From Enterobacteriaceae bacterium 89 (GTDB taxonomy: Bacteria; Pseudomonadota; Gammaproteobacteria; Enterobacterales; Enterobacteriaceae), in contig RQJH01000003.1 in assembly GCA_014156375.1 (NCBI GenBank), forward strand, positions 124,001 to 188,000: a stretch of DNA of 64,000 nt, in the 5' to 3' direction. Shown here piece after piece: positions 51,637-60,054 of the stretch. The translations under genes and the position numbers were made by a program. The notes below the pieces were generated by a model. The model did no database searches and was not told the origin of the DNA. It saw nothing but the letters and a program-made list of their open reading frames with translations. The first letter of the stretch is position 1; every line of letters begins with the position of its first letter.

Positions 51637-53049
51637 TTAAGCCAGATTCACCACGGAGGAAGCAAATCCCTCCCGCTGTGGGTTGTGTTGAAACCAGGCG
51701 AGCTGATGATGCAGTTGCACCACCTCGCCGACCACCAGCAGAGCCGGCATCGGGGCATCTTTCGCGAGGCTCTCGAGTTGTTGTAATGTGCCGATGGCTA
51801 CCTGCTGATCGGCGCGAGTTCCCCGGCTTATCACCGCCACCGGAGTCAGGCTGTCGCGCCCATGGGCAATCAGCTGTCGGCTGATCTCTGCCGCCTTCAT
51901 GGTGCCCATGTAAATCGCCAGCGTTTGACGGCTTTGCGCCAGCTGCGCCCAGTCAAACGAAGTGTCGTCTTTGTAATGTCCGGTCACGAACGTCACGCTT
52001 TGCGCATGTTCGCGATGAGTGAGCGGGATCCCGGCGTAGGCCGTTGCGCCCGAAGCGGCGGTCACCCCAGGCACAACCTGAAAAGGAATGCCCGCTTCTG
52101 CTGCCGCTTCTAATTCTTCACCGCCGCGCCCGAAGATGAACGGATCGCCGCCTTTAAGGCGCACCACGGTTTTACCCTGAAGCGCAGCCTCGACCAGCAT
52201 CCGGTTGGTGTCGTGCTGGGGAACGCTGTGGCTGCCCGCACGTTTGCCCACGCAAATCATTTCTGCATCGCGGCGTACCAGTTCTCTGACGGATTCGCTG
52301 ACCAGATGGTCGTAAAACACCACGTCGGCCTGTTGAATGACCTGCAGGCCGCGCAGCGTCAGCAGACCAGCATCGCCAGGGCCTGCTCCGACAAGAATGA
52401 TTTCGCCAGTCTGACGTTCCGGCTGATTCAGTTCCTCTTCCAGCGCCTGCTGAGCCTGCTTCTCATTGCCCGCCAGCATCTGACTGGCAAAGCGTCCGGT
52501 AAATACGCGCTCCCAGAAGCGGCGGCGCTCGGCCACGGTTTTTAACCGGGTCTGAATATGGTGCCGCCAGTAGCTTGCAGCCTGCGCCATGCGTCCCAGA
52601 TTGGTCGGCAGCAGCGCCTCAATTTTTTCGCGCAGTAAACGCGCCAGCACCGGTGCCGTTCCACCGGAGGAAACAGCCACCAGCAGCGGGCTCCTGTCGA
52701 CAATTGACGGAAAGATGAAGGAGCACAACGGCTGATTATCGACAACGTTAACCAGCCGCTGGCGGGCGTTCGCCGCCGCAAAAACCCGCTGGTTCAGCGC
52801 GGCATCATCGGTGGCGGCAATCACCAGAAAAACGGCATCCAGCTGCGATTCTTCAAACTCAGTCGCCAGCCACTCAACGCTTTGTGCCTGCGTCAGTTCA
52901 GCCAGCGATGGTTCGAGCTGTCTGGCGACAATGCGCACCTGCGCCCCGGCTCTTTTCAGCAGGAGAATCTTGCGTGCGGCCACCTCGCCACCGCCGATCA
53001 CCAGAACCGGGCGGTCTTTCAGGGCTGCAAAGAGGGGTAAATAATCCAC
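51637..53049 (-). CDS. cysG: Siroheme synthase CysG
   Basis: CysG converts uroporphyrinogen III to siroheme, the cofactor of sulfite and nitrite reductases. The 470-residue protein has an N-terminal dehydrogenase/ferrochelatase half with the NAD-binding GGGEVAARK and the conserved Ser128 ([10 protein letters not shown]), and a C-terminal SAM methyltransferase half ([14 protein letters not shown] near residue 221, [11 protein letters not shown]). In E. coli K-12 cysG lies with nirBDC; a copy at the head of cysDNC is a known arrangement in Klebsiella and Enterobacter relatives. It is probably CysB-controlled with cysDNC. Confidence 0.94.
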   Translation of the reverse strand: MDYLPLFAALKDRPVLVIGGGEVAARKILLLKRAGAQVRIVARQLEPSLAELTQAQSVEWLATEFEESQLDAVFLVIAATDDAALNQRVFAAANARQRLVNVVDNQPLCSFIFPSIVDRSPLLVAVSSGGTAPVLARLLREKIEALLPTNLGRMAQAASYWRHHIQTRLKTVAERRRFWERVFTGRFASQMLAGNEKQAQQALEEELNQPERQTGEIILVGAGPGDAGLLTLRGLQVIQQADVVFYDHLVSESVRELVRRDAEMICVGKRAGSHSVPQHDTNRMLVEAALQGKTVVRLKGGDPFIFGRGGEELEAAAEAGIPFQVVPGVTAASGATAYAGIPLTHREHAQSVTFVTGHYKDDTSFDWAQLAQSRQTLAIYMGTMKAAEISRQLIAHGRDSLTPVAVISRGTRADQQVAIGTLQQLESLAKDAPMPALLVVGEVVQLHHQLAWFQHNPQREGFASSVVNLA

Positions 53050-53123
53050 GGCGCTACAACTCGTTCACATTCAGTCATAGGCCGACTATAGAGGGGGGCT
53101 CTGAGCAATTGAAATGTCGAGAT

Positions 53124-53138
53124 GGAATGACTCATTCC
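53124..53138. promoter_or_regulatory. Palindrome in the cysG-iap gap, candidate CysB site
   Basis: GGAATGA-C-TCATTCC is a perfect 15-base palindrome, followed by GGAAAGGAATAAC. It lies 75 bases upstream of cysG in the promoter region of the sulfate operon. CysB binding is a guess from position; the rest of the 237-base gap shows no gene. Confidence 0.45.
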
Positions 53139-53286
53139 GGAAAGGAATAACAGGCTGGCAATAGAAATGCGCAAAAGTGCTTAATGTGCATTATTTCGGC
53201 GGTTTAAGACGAAATGAAATTGTGTTGAGCCGATCACAGTTTCATACTAGGGCCGCTGATTTTTTTGCCCTATGTAAGGACACGCT

Positions 53287-54327
53287 ATGTTTTCCGCATT
53301 GTGCCGCCGTCTGCTGCCGCTGGCGATTGGCGCATGTTTTTCGCCTGCTGTATTTGCTGCCTCGATCCCTGCTGGCCAAATTGCCAATGAACAGGCTCGC
53401 CATATCGCCACCTATTTTCCTGGCCGTATGACGGGAAGCCCCGCCGAAATGCTGTCGGCAGACTACGTGCGCCAGCAGTTCGCGCAGATGGGCTATGAGA
53501 GTGACATCCGTACCTTTAACAGCCGCTATCTTTACACCACCAAAGACAATCGCCAGAACTGGCATAAGGTGACGGGCAGCACCGTGATTGCCGCCCATGA
53601 AGGCAAAGCCAGCCAGCAGATTATCGTCATGGCGCATCTCGACACCTATGCGCCACACAGCGATGCTGATACGGAAAAAAATCTCGGCGGCCTGACGCTG
53701 CAGGGAATTGACGATAACGCCATGGGCGTTGGGGTAATGCTGGAACTGGCCGAACGCCTGAAAGATATTCCGACCCAGTACGGCATTCGCTTTATTGCTA
53801 CCAGCGGCGAAGAAGAAGGCAAACTTGGCGCGGAAAACCTGCTGAACAGGATGAGTGCGGCAGAGAAGAAAAATACCCTGCTGGTGATCAATCTGGATAA
53901 CCTTGTGGTGGGCGACAAACTCTATTTCAATAGCGGGAAAACAACGCCTGCCTCGGTGCGAAAACTCACCCGCGACCGGGCGCTAAACATTGCCCACAGT
54001 CACGGAATTCAGGCCGCAACCAATCCAGGTTTAAATGCCGATTACCCGAAAGGCACCGGCTGCTGTAATGATGCAGAAGTCTTCGATAAAGCAGGTATTC
54101 CGGTGCTGTCAGTCGAAGCGACTAACTGGTCGCTTGGCAAAAAAGATGGCTATCAGCAGCGGGCAAAATCTAAAGCTTTTCCGGAAGGTACCAGCTGGCA
54201 CAACGTGCGTCTGGATAATCAGCAGTACATTGATAGCGCCCTGCCGGAACGCATTGAACACCGCAGCCGCGACGTGGTGAAAATCATGCTTCCGCTGGTT
54301 AAAGAGCTGGCGAAAGCAGGAAAATAA
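53287..54327 (+). CDS. iap: Periplasmic aminopeptidase Iap
   Basis: Iap is the aminopeptidase named for alkaline phosphatase isozyme conversion, trimming N-terminal residues of PhoA. The 346-residue protein (E. coli 345) has a signal peptide ending AVFA-AS and an M28 peptidase domain with the zinc motifs MAHLDTYAP, GIDDNAMGVG and TSGEEEGK. In E. coli the next region is CRISPR-Cas; here it is the hok/IS/ars region. Confidence 0.95.
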   Translation: MFSALCRRLLPLAIGACFSPAVFAASIPAGQIANEQARHIATYFPGRMTGSPAEMLSADYVRQQFAQMGYESDIRTFNSRYLYTTKDNRQNWHKVTGSTVIAAHEGKASQQIIVMAHLDTYAPHSDADTEKNLGGLTLQGIDDNAMGVGVMLELAERLKDIPTQYGIRFIATSGEEEGKLGAENLLNRMSAAEKKNTLLVINLDNLVVGDKLYFNSGKTTPASVRKLTRDRALNIAHSHGIQAATNPGLNADYPKGTGCCNDAEVFDKAGIPVLSVEATNWSLGKKDGYQQRAKSKAFPEGTSWHNVRLDNQQYIDSALPERIEHRSRDVVKIMLPLVKELAKAGK

Positions 54328-54360
54328 AAGGGTGCCGGAGGCTCAACCGTCACAATCCGA

Positions 54361-54382
54361 AACGCGGGGTTACCCCCGCGTT
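54361..54382. terminator. Hairpin between iap and hok
   Basis: AACGCGGGG and CCCCGCGTT form a perfect 9-bp stem with loop TTAC, between two convergent genes. U-runs are weak on both sides. Confidence 0.6.
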
Positions 54383-54386
54383 GTCG

Positions 54387-54539
54387 CTACTTCTTCGATT
54401 CGTAAGCGAGAATAGCTTTAAACTCCATATTCCGTTCTTTAATGCTTAGCTCACAGAGCGAGTCACGCACCATCAGGGTGAACACCAGCGCGGTAAAACA
54501 CAGCGCGACGATGATCACCACGGCATACTTTGTCAGCAT
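54387..54539 (-). CDS. Hok/Gef-family toxin peptide (leader split by an insertion)
   Basis: This 50-residue peptide reads [20 protein letters not shown] followed by a short segment with [11 protein letters not shown] and ending ESKK. It has one membrane helix and the SLCEL motif of Hok-family toxins, which depolarise the inner membrane. AAGGAGG precedes the ATG. The coding sequence looks intact. Its leader, however, is cut about 62 bases upstream by the IS-ars element, with the rest of the leader at 59038-59140. It has therefore lost its native promoter and mok/sok region and may be silent or under new control. A longer in-frame ORF (to 54662) crosses into the IS end and is rejected. Confidence 0.88.
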   Translation of the reverse strand: MLTKYAVVIIVALCFTALVFTLMVRDSLCELSIKERNMEFKAILAYESKK

Positions 54540-54604
54540 ATCTTGCCTCCTTATAAAGAAGAGGCTAACATCCGAATTGTTTGGGTTCGGTGTTGGCCTC
54601 AGGT

Positions 54605-54630
54605 TGTACTGACCCCAAAAAGTTGGACAG
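54605..54630 (+). repeat. Right terminal inverted repeat (IRR) of the IS-ars unit
   Basis: TGTACTGACCCCAAAAAGTT followed by GGACAG is typical of IS150-group ends. It pairs with the repeat at 59012-59037. Confidence 0.85.
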
Positions 54631-54649
54631 AATAACCGAGGCTCGATAG

Positions 54650-54680
54650 AAAGAGTTCGCATAAATGCGGACTCTTTTTT
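54650..54680 (+). terminator. Terminator-like hairpin next to the IRR
   Basis: AAAGAGT-T-CGCAT and ATGCG-G-ACTCTTT face each other, followed by TTT on the plus strand. It separates the IS end from arsC and may stop transcription entering or leaving the element. Confidence 0.7.
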
Positions 54681-54738
54681 GTTTCTGGATACAGCTAAAT
54701 TAACTTCTCAGCAGTCAAATTATCCATATTACTTAGCA

Positions 54739-55167
54739 TTAGGGTTTAACGCGCTTCCCTGCTTCATCAACGACCTTTTCACCATCCTCTTTCGTGAATG
54801 CACCTTGCTGAGACTCCGGGAGAATATCCAGTACGACTTCAGAAGGTCTGCACAGCCGTGTTCCAAGGGGAGTCACGACGATGGGACGGTTAATCAGAAT
54901 AGGATGTTTGAGCATAAAACCAATCAGTTGCTCATCGCTAAACCTGTTCTCTGCTAGCCCTAACTGCTCATAAGGCTCCACGTTTTTACGCAGCAGAGCA
55001 CGGACTGTTATCCCCATATCTGCAATAAGTTTAACCAGCTCATCGTGAGTCGGGGGCGTTTCAAGATAATAAATAATGGCGGGTTCATTGCCACTGTTGC
55101 GGATCATCTCCAGCGTATTACGTGATGTGCCGCAGTCCGGGTTGTGATAGATGGTTATGTTGCTCAT
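54739..55167 (-). CDS. arsC: Arsenate reductase (glutaredoxin-dependent)
   Basis: ArsC reduces arsenate to arsenite for export by ArsB, using glutathione and glutaredoxin. The 142-residue protein closely matches E. coli ArsC (141), with catalytic Cys12 in YHNPDCGTSRNT and the arginine-bearing segment NRPIVVTPLGTRLCRPSE. It follows arsB after 12 bases and is the last gene of arsRBC. It lies inside the IS boundaries. Confidence 0.97.
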   Translation of the reverse strand: MSNITIYHNPDCGTSRNTLEMIRNSGNEPAIIYYLETPPTHDELVKLIADMGITVRALLRKNVEPYEQLGLAENRFSDEQLIGFMLKHPILINRPIVVTPLGTRLCRPSEVVLDILPESQQGAFTKEDGEKVVDEAGKRVKP

Positions 55168-55179
55168 TTCAGTATCTCA

Positions 55180-56469
55180 TTACAAAGTGACAGAGAGCCG
55201 CAGCGCCAGCGCGGCCAGAGTGACAAACAGTACCGGCAGGGTCATGATGATGCCCGTGCGGAAGTAATACCCCCAGCTGATAGTCATGTTTTTCTGCGAC
55301 AGGACGTGCAGCCACAGCAGGGTCGCCAGACTGCCTATTGGCGTGATTTTGGGGCCTAAATCGCAGCCAATCACGTTGGCGTAGATCATCGCTTCCTTGA
55401 TGACCCCGGACGCAGTGCTTCCGTCAATCGACAGTGCTCCAACAAGAACGGTTGGCATATTGTTCATGACCGATGACAGGAATGCAGTCAGGAATCCCGT
55501 GCCAAACGTTGCCGCCAGCAGTCCCTTATCCGCCAGCATATTCAGAACACCGGATAGATATTCTGTTAAACCCGCATTACGCAGGCCGTAGACCACCAGA
55601 TACATGCCCAGTGAGAACACAACGATCTGCCACGGCGCACCGCGCAGCACTTTTCCGGTATTGATGGAGTGCCCCTTTTTTGCGACGGCGAACAGTACCG
55701 CAGCGCCGACGGCCGCAATAGCGCTAACAGGGATACCTAGTGGTTCAAGCACAAAGAATCCGACAAGCAACAGAACCAGAACAATCCAGCCTGCTTTGAA
55801 GGTTGCAGGATCCTTAATCGCACTGGCAGGCATGTTCAGAAGAGAGACGTCGTATGTTGCAGGTATATCCCGGCGGAAAAACAGATGCAGCATGCCCAGA
55901 GTGGCGGCGATGGCCGCAATATCAACGGGAAGCATGACGGATGCGTATTCTGTAAAGCCAAGCCGGAAGAAGTCAGCAGAGACAATGTTCACCAGGTTCG
56001 ACACGATAAGCGGTAAACTGGCGGTATCGGCAATAAACCCGGCGGCCATGACAAAGGCCAGCGTTGTCCGTTTGCTGAACCCCAGCGCGAGCAGCATGGC
56101 GATGACAATAGGGGTCAGGATAAGCGCTGCGCCATCGTTAGCAAACACCGCCGCAACGGCTGCGCCCAACAGGATAATCCAGGTAAACAGCAGACGACCG
56201 CGCCCGTTACCCCAACGGGATACATGCAGCGCAGCCCATTCGAAAAAGCCCGACTCATCGAGCAGCAGGCTGATGATAATCACCGCGATAAAGGTCGCGG
56301 TTGCGTTCCAGACAATATTCCAGACCACCGGAATATCACCCACATGGATGACACCGGATATCAGTGCCAGCACAGCACCAATGCTGGCGCTCCAGCCAAT
56401 ACTGAGACCCCGGGGTTGCCAGATAACCAGGATCAGTGTCAGTAAAAAGATACTCCCTGCCAGTAACAT
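55180..56469 (-). CDS. arsB: Arsenite efflux pump ArsB
   Basis: ArsB is the inner-membrane As(III)/Sb(III) extruder. From [15 protein letters not shown] the protein is 429 residues, as in E. coli ArsB, with about 12 transmembrane segments and the conserved stretches [18 protein letters not shown] and [17 protein letters not shown] start four codons upstream (56481) is possible, but GGAG is best spaced for 56469. It lies 45 bases after arsR. Confidence 0.97.
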   Translation of the reverse strand: MLLAGSIFLLTLILVIWQPRGLSIGWSASIGAVLALISGVIHVGDIPVVWNIVWNATATFIAVIIISLLLDESGFFEWAALHVSRWGNGRGRLLFTWIILLGAAVAAVFANDGAALILTPIVIAMLLALGFSKRTTLAFVMAAGFIADTASLPLIVSNLVNIVSADFFRLGFTEYASVMLPVDIAAIAATLGMLHLFFRRDIPATYDVSLLNMPASAIKDPATFKAGWIVLVLLLVGFFVLEPLGIPVSAIAAVGAAVLFAVAKKGHSINTGKVLRGAPWQIVVFSLGMYLVVYGLRNAGLTEYLSGVLNMLADKGLLAATFGTGFLTAFLSSVMNNMPTVLVGALSIDGSTASGVIKEAMIYANVIGCDLGPKITPIGSLATLLWLHVLSQKNMTISWGYYFRTGIIMTLPVLFVTLAALALRLSVTL

Positions 56470-56514
56470 CTCCGACTCCATTATATATGATTAAAGGAAT
56501 GTGTTTGGTTCAGA

Positions 56515-56835
56515 TCAGCAGGATGATGCCGCTGATTTCTCCAGCCACTGACGAACGTCTTCCCGCAGGCAGTGCCAGGATGTCGTGATGGTTTCTGCCG
56601 CCCATGCGGGCATATGCGGAGAAAGCCGGTAATGGATCCATTTTCCTTCACGACGATCCAGCACCAGTTCAGCCTCTCGCAGAATTGCCATATGCCGGGA
56701 AATTTTGGGTTGCGACTCGGAGGTGGCCCCGCAAATATCACACACGCACATCTCACCCGATTCCCTGAGAAGCATCACGATAGCCAGACGAGTTTCGTCA
56801 GACAGAATTTTGAAAAGCTGAACAGGCTGTAGCAT
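56515..56835 (-). CDS. arsR: Arsenite-responsive repressor ArsR
   Basis: ArsR represses the ars promoter and leaves it on binding As(III). From MLQPVQLFKILSDETRLAI the protein is 106 residues, with the winged helix-turn-helix SQPKISRHMAILREAEL and the arsenite-binding cysteines Cys30, Cys32 and Cys35 (MCVCDIC). An upstream in-frame extension to 57036 crosses the promoter and arsH and is rejected. It is divergent from arsH across an 83-base operator region. Confidence 0.96.
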   Translation of the reverse strand: MLQPVQLFKILSDETRLAIVMLLRESGEMCVCDICGATSESQPKISRHMAILREAELVLDRREGKWIHYRLSPHMPAWAAETITTSWHCLREDVRQWLEKSAASSC

Positions 56836-56859
56836 TTTCTCTTCCGGTAAACGTAGGAT

Positions 56860-56883
56860 ACACATATGATAAAACATATGTGT
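56860..56883. promoter_or_regulatory. ars operator, probable ArsR site
   Basis: ACACATATG and CATATGTGT form a perfect 9-bp inverted repeat separated by ATAAAA. It lies between divergent arsR and arsH, so one repressor site could control both directions. Confidence 0.8.
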
Positions 56884-56918
56884 TAATTTGAACATCATCG
56901 ATTTTGAGAGGAAGAAAA

Positions 56919-57617
56919 ATGGATCAGTTTCCGGCCCTGAATGCTGAGTGTTTCGACAGGCAGATTGCTGAGCGACTACAACACCCGGCACCACCACGTA
57001 TTCTGATTCTGTACGGGTCAGTACGTGAGCGTTCATACAGCCGTTTTGCCGCCGAAGAAGCAGGCCGCCTGCTGACAGCTATGGGTGCTGAGGTCAAAAC
57101 GTTTAATCCGTCTGGTTTGCCTCTGCCTGATGATGCGCCGGAAACCCACCCTAAAGTGACTGAGCTGCGCGAGCTGGTGAGATGGTGCGATGGCATGGTC
57201 TGGAGCTCCCCGGAGCGTCACGGGGCGATGAGCGCGATAATGAAGGCACAGATTGACTGGATCCCTTTGTCAGAAGGAGCCGTTCGTCCTTCCCAGGGAA
57301 AAACGCTGGCGGTCATGCAGGTCTGTGGCGGCTCTCAATCCTTCAATGCCGTCAATCAGATGCGTATTCTGGGCCGCTGGATGCGTATGTTCACCATCCC
57401 GAATCAGTCCTCCGTGGCGAAAGCCTGGCAGGAATTTGATGAAAATGGGCGCATGAAGCCATCCTCCTGGTATGACCGCATCGTGGATGTGGCAGAGGAG
57501 CTGTTCAAAATCACGCTGCTACTGAAAGGTCATACCGAGTACCTTGCCGATCGCTACAGTGAACGCAAGGAAAGTCATCAGGAACTGTCAGCCCGCGTCA
57601 ATCAGACAAAGATATAA
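56919..57617 (+). CDS. arsH: Organoarsenical/NADPH-FMN oxidoreductase ArsH
   Basis: ArsH is an NADPH-dependent FMN reductase that oxidises trivalent organoarsenicals in characterised cases. The 232-residue protein has the flavodoxin-like FMN loop [20 protein letters not shown] (key residues [10 protein letters not shown]) and the segment [21 protein letters not shown]. The ATG at 56919 has AGAGGA upstream; an in-frame TTG at 56904 is rejected. Its stop is only two bases from that of orfB, placing it directly against the transposase gene. Confidence 0.93.
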   Translation: MDQFPALNAECFDRQIAERLQHPAPPRILILYGSVRERSYSRFAAEEAGRLLTAMGAEVKTFNPSGLPLPDDAPETHPKVTELRELVRWCDGMVWSSPERHGAMSAIMKAQIDWIPLSEGAVRPSQGKTLAVMQVCGGSQSFNAVNQMRILGRWMRMFTIPNQSSVAKAWQEFDENGRMKPSSWYDRIVDVAEELFKITLLLKGHTEYLADRYSERKESHQELSARVNQTKI

Positions 57618-57618
57618 G

Positions 57619-58530
57619 CTAAATTCTCAGTGGATATGGGAAGGCTTTCAGACGGTATTCAACCGGGCTGAGGCCTTTTAATTTAAGGCTGATCCGGCGG
57701 TTGTTGTAATAATGGATATAGTCCCTAACCGCTACTTTTAACTCATCAATGTCGTTGAATGTGTTGAGATAAAAGCACTCTGATTTCAGCGTTCCAAAAA
57801 AGCACTCGGCACAGGCATTATCAAGGCAGTTGCCCTTACGCGACATGCTTTGCACAACGCCGTTTGCTCTGAGCTGATACTGATACCAACGGTGCCGGTA
57901 CTGCCAGCCCTGATCGGAATGAAGTACGGGTGAACTCTGCCCGTCCAGTTTAGCCAATGCCTTATCCAGCATTTCATCAATCATCGGCATCGCCGGACGC
58001 TCTGAAATGCTGTAGGAAATCACTTCATTATTGAAAAGATCAATAATGGGTGACAGGTAAAGTTTTCTGCCATTAACAGCAAATTCAGTAACATCCGTAA
58101 CCCATTTTTCATTAGGTCGGGTTGCTTTAAAATTTCGCTGTAAAACATTATCAACGACTTCACCGCGTTCTCCACGCCACGAACTGTAGCGCTTAACTTT
58201 AATCGCCGCTTTGAGAGAAAGTCGGTTCATCAGGCGCTGGACAACCTTATGGTTGATGATTCCCATCTCCTGTCTGAGTGCCAGCGTGATCCTGCGATAG
58301 CCGTACCGGCCACAGTTTTCGTTGTATATCTCTTTGATTCTGCAATTTATCTCCCCGTATTTCTCAGGAGATTTCAGCGCTTTCAGATGATAATAAAAAG
58401 TACTTCTGGGTATATGGGCAATCCGCAGAAGCTGGTCAAACGGGTAATGCTGCCTCAGTTCGTCAATAACCCTGACTTTATCTCTTACCGAACCGAGGCT
58501 TTCAGCTTTTGCAGATACAGTACGCGTAAC
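57619..58530 (-). CDS. IS3-family transposase OrfB (DDE, IS150 type)
   Basis: OrfB holds the catalytic domain of the transposase. The frame is open from 58530 to the TAG at 57619-57621. It begins before the orfA stop without a good start codon, so it is expected to be made as an OrfAB fusion by -1 frameshifting, probably at CTGCAAAAGC around 58505-58514. The first internal ATG is at 58266. DDE residues are visible in WVTDVTEF, VLHSDQGWQYRH and CLDNACAECFFGTLKSE. No frameshift or stop interrupts it, so the transposase looks active. Confidence 0.88.
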   Translation of the reverse strand, partial: VTRTVSAKAESLGSVRDKVRVIDELRQHYPFDQLLRIAHIPRSTFYYHLKALKSPEKYGEINCRIKEIYNENCGRYGYRRITLALRQEMGIINHKVVQRLMNRLSLKAAIKVKRYSSWRGERGEVVDNVLQRNFKATRPNEKWVTDVTEFAVNGRKLYLSPIIDLFNNEVISYSISERPAMPMIDEMLDKALAKLDGQSSPVLHSDQGWQYRHRWYQYQLRANGVVQSMSRKGNCLDNACAECFFGTLKSECFYLNTFNDIDELKVAVRDYIHYYNNRRISLKLKGLSPVEYRLKAFPYPLRI

Positions 58531-58994
58531 TCAAGAAACCTGACCTTCCTTTCCAGTTCCTGGATACGTTTGTCTTTGGATTGTTCCCGTGCAGCTTCAA
58601 CAGCAAGAGGATCATCTAACATCTCAGGGGTCCTTTTTTTGCCAACACGCAGCGACCTGAGCCCTTGCTCCCCATGTTTATCAAATACATCTATCCATCT
58701 GCTGATGGAGGCTGAACCAGCAAGTTTGTATTTGGTTGCCGCCTGACACCGGGATATTTGCCCTGATAGCACCGCATTAACTGCTTCAATTCTGATCTCC
58801 GGATCAATTGAAACGCCTTTATCTCTGGGTCTTAGTCCTTCTTCCCCATAAGCATCATAGGCTGCAACCCACATTCTTACCTGGGTTCTGGGTACATTAA
58901 AGCGGGCAGATGTGTTCCGATAACCATCATCGGTAGCGAAATAGTGCATAACCACTTCAAGACGCTGTTCAAAAGTGTATTTACGCTTGGTCAT
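58485..58994 (-). CDS. IS3-family OrfA (DNA-binding, IS150 type)
   Basis: OrfA is the helix-turn-helix protein that recognises the IS ends and controls transposition. From MTKRKYTFEQRLEVVMHYF it is 169 residues, with two helix-turn-helix repeats (about 10-60 and 65-115) and a leucine-zipper-like C-terminus (IQELERKVRFLELRVLYLQKL) used for OrfAB pairing. GGAGAG precedes the ATG; an upstream TTG (59006) is less likely. Confidence 0.88.
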   Translation of the reverse strand: MTKRKYTFEQRLEVVMHYFATDDGYRNTSARFNVPRTQVRMWVAAYDAYGEEGLRPRDKGVSIDPEIRIEAVNAVLSGQISRCQAATKYKLAGSASISRWIDVFDKHGEQGLRSLRVGKKRTPEMLDDPLAVEAAREQSKDKRIQELERKVRFLELRVLYLQKLKASVR

Positions 58995-59011
58995 GGGACT
59001 CTCCAATAAGA

Positions 59012-59037
59012 GAGTCCAACAAAATGGGTGCAGTGCA
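59012..59037 (-). repeat. Left terminal inverted repeat (IRL) of the IS-ars unit
   Basis: Read inwards on the minus strand it begins TGCACTGCACCCATTTTGTT, then GGACTC. It matches the IRR at 54605. The bases that follow outside (59038-59040) are GGT, the same as those preceding the IRR. Confidence 0.85.
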
Positions 59038-59140
59038 GGTTAATAGAAATATTACCTGGGGCTTTCAACTTTCCAGACCTCAGTCAATGCCCGAAGCCCT
59101 TCAGCCTCAAGCACCCGTCGCCATTCTATGCCGCTTTGTT
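59038..59140 (-). pseudogene. Separated leader of the hok/sok locus
   Basis: On the minus strand this stretch contains GGGTGCTTGAGGCTGAAGGG, TGACTGAGGTCTGGAAAG and AAAGCCCCAGGTAATATTTC, then TATTAACC. This is the conserved layout of hok mRNA leaders (plasmid R1 and E. coli chromosomal hok loci). Joined to the bases left of the IS (TGAGGCC ... GTTAGCCTC ... AAGGAGG-hok), it restores a continuous hok leader. The insertion therefore separates the hok promoter and upstream leader from the toxin frame. The assignment is from memory of hok leaders and should be aligned. Confidence 0.75.
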
Positions 59141-59166
59141 ATTTCGAAAAGAAGGTCATGCCGATT

Positions 59167-59184
59167 TTACGAGCATGCTCGTAA
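59167..59184. repeat. 18-base perfect palindrome
   Basis: TTACGAGCATGCTCGTAA is perfectly self-complementary. It lies between the hok leader remnant and the azoR terminator. Its role is unknown. Confidence 0.6.
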
Positions 59185-59212
59185 TGTTTCGTACTGAAGG
59201 GATTTAAAACAG

Positions 59213-59242
59213 AAAACCCTCCCACCGGGCGGTGAGAGGGCT
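59213..59242 (-). terminator. Rho-independent terminator of azoR
   Basis: CCCTC-C-CACC and GGTG-A-GAGGG form a stem with a GGGC loop. On the minus strand it is followed by TTTTCTGTTTT, just beyond the azoR stop. Confidence 0.9.
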
Positions 59243-59248
59243 TGGATC

Positions 59249-59866
<618 letters not shown>

Positions 59867-60054
59867 TTATGAGATTGACGGGCCATTGCCCTGTTGCTTG
59901 CAGACACTTTATTCACAATCCTGCCACAGGGATAGCGCAATATATCGAAGCCTTCGTTCAAATTTATTGATTAAGGCACGCAAAGCGCTGATGTGGTAAT
60001 CTGACAGAAAGAAAACCGAGACATTTTTCCGGCAGTGCGCTGCCCGATAACGCT

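Larger units (their letters stand above)
54605..59037 (-). mobile_element. IS3-family (IS150-type) element carrying an arsenic-resistance operon
   Basis: The unit runs from the inverted repeat at 54605 (TGTACTGACCCCAAAAAGTT) to the facing repeat ending at 59037 (inward TGCACTGCACCCATTTTGTT). The first 24 bases of the two repeats match at 17 positions without gaps. It is flanked by the 3-base duplication GGT at 54602-54604 and at 59038-59040. It contains orfA-orfB on the minus strand and, between orfB and the right inverted repeat, arsH/arsR-arsB-arsC. Without the ars genes the IS would be about 1.5 kb, near the normal IS150-group size. The matching repeats and target duplication show that the whole 4.4 kb could have moved as one unit. 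Confidence 0.8.

Noticed and set aside
54605-54630. Stand-alone remnant of an unrelated IS
   Set aside because: Its similarity to the IRL at 59012-59037 and the shared GGT flanks make it the partner end of the same element.
54540-54662. N-terminal extension of Hok
   Set aside because: It crosses the IS inverted repeat; a strong ribosome binding site and the family length fit the 50-residue form.
56836-57036. N-terminal extension of ArsR to 173 residues
   Set aside because: It runs through the ars operator and into arsH on the other strand, and the extra residues do not resemble the family.
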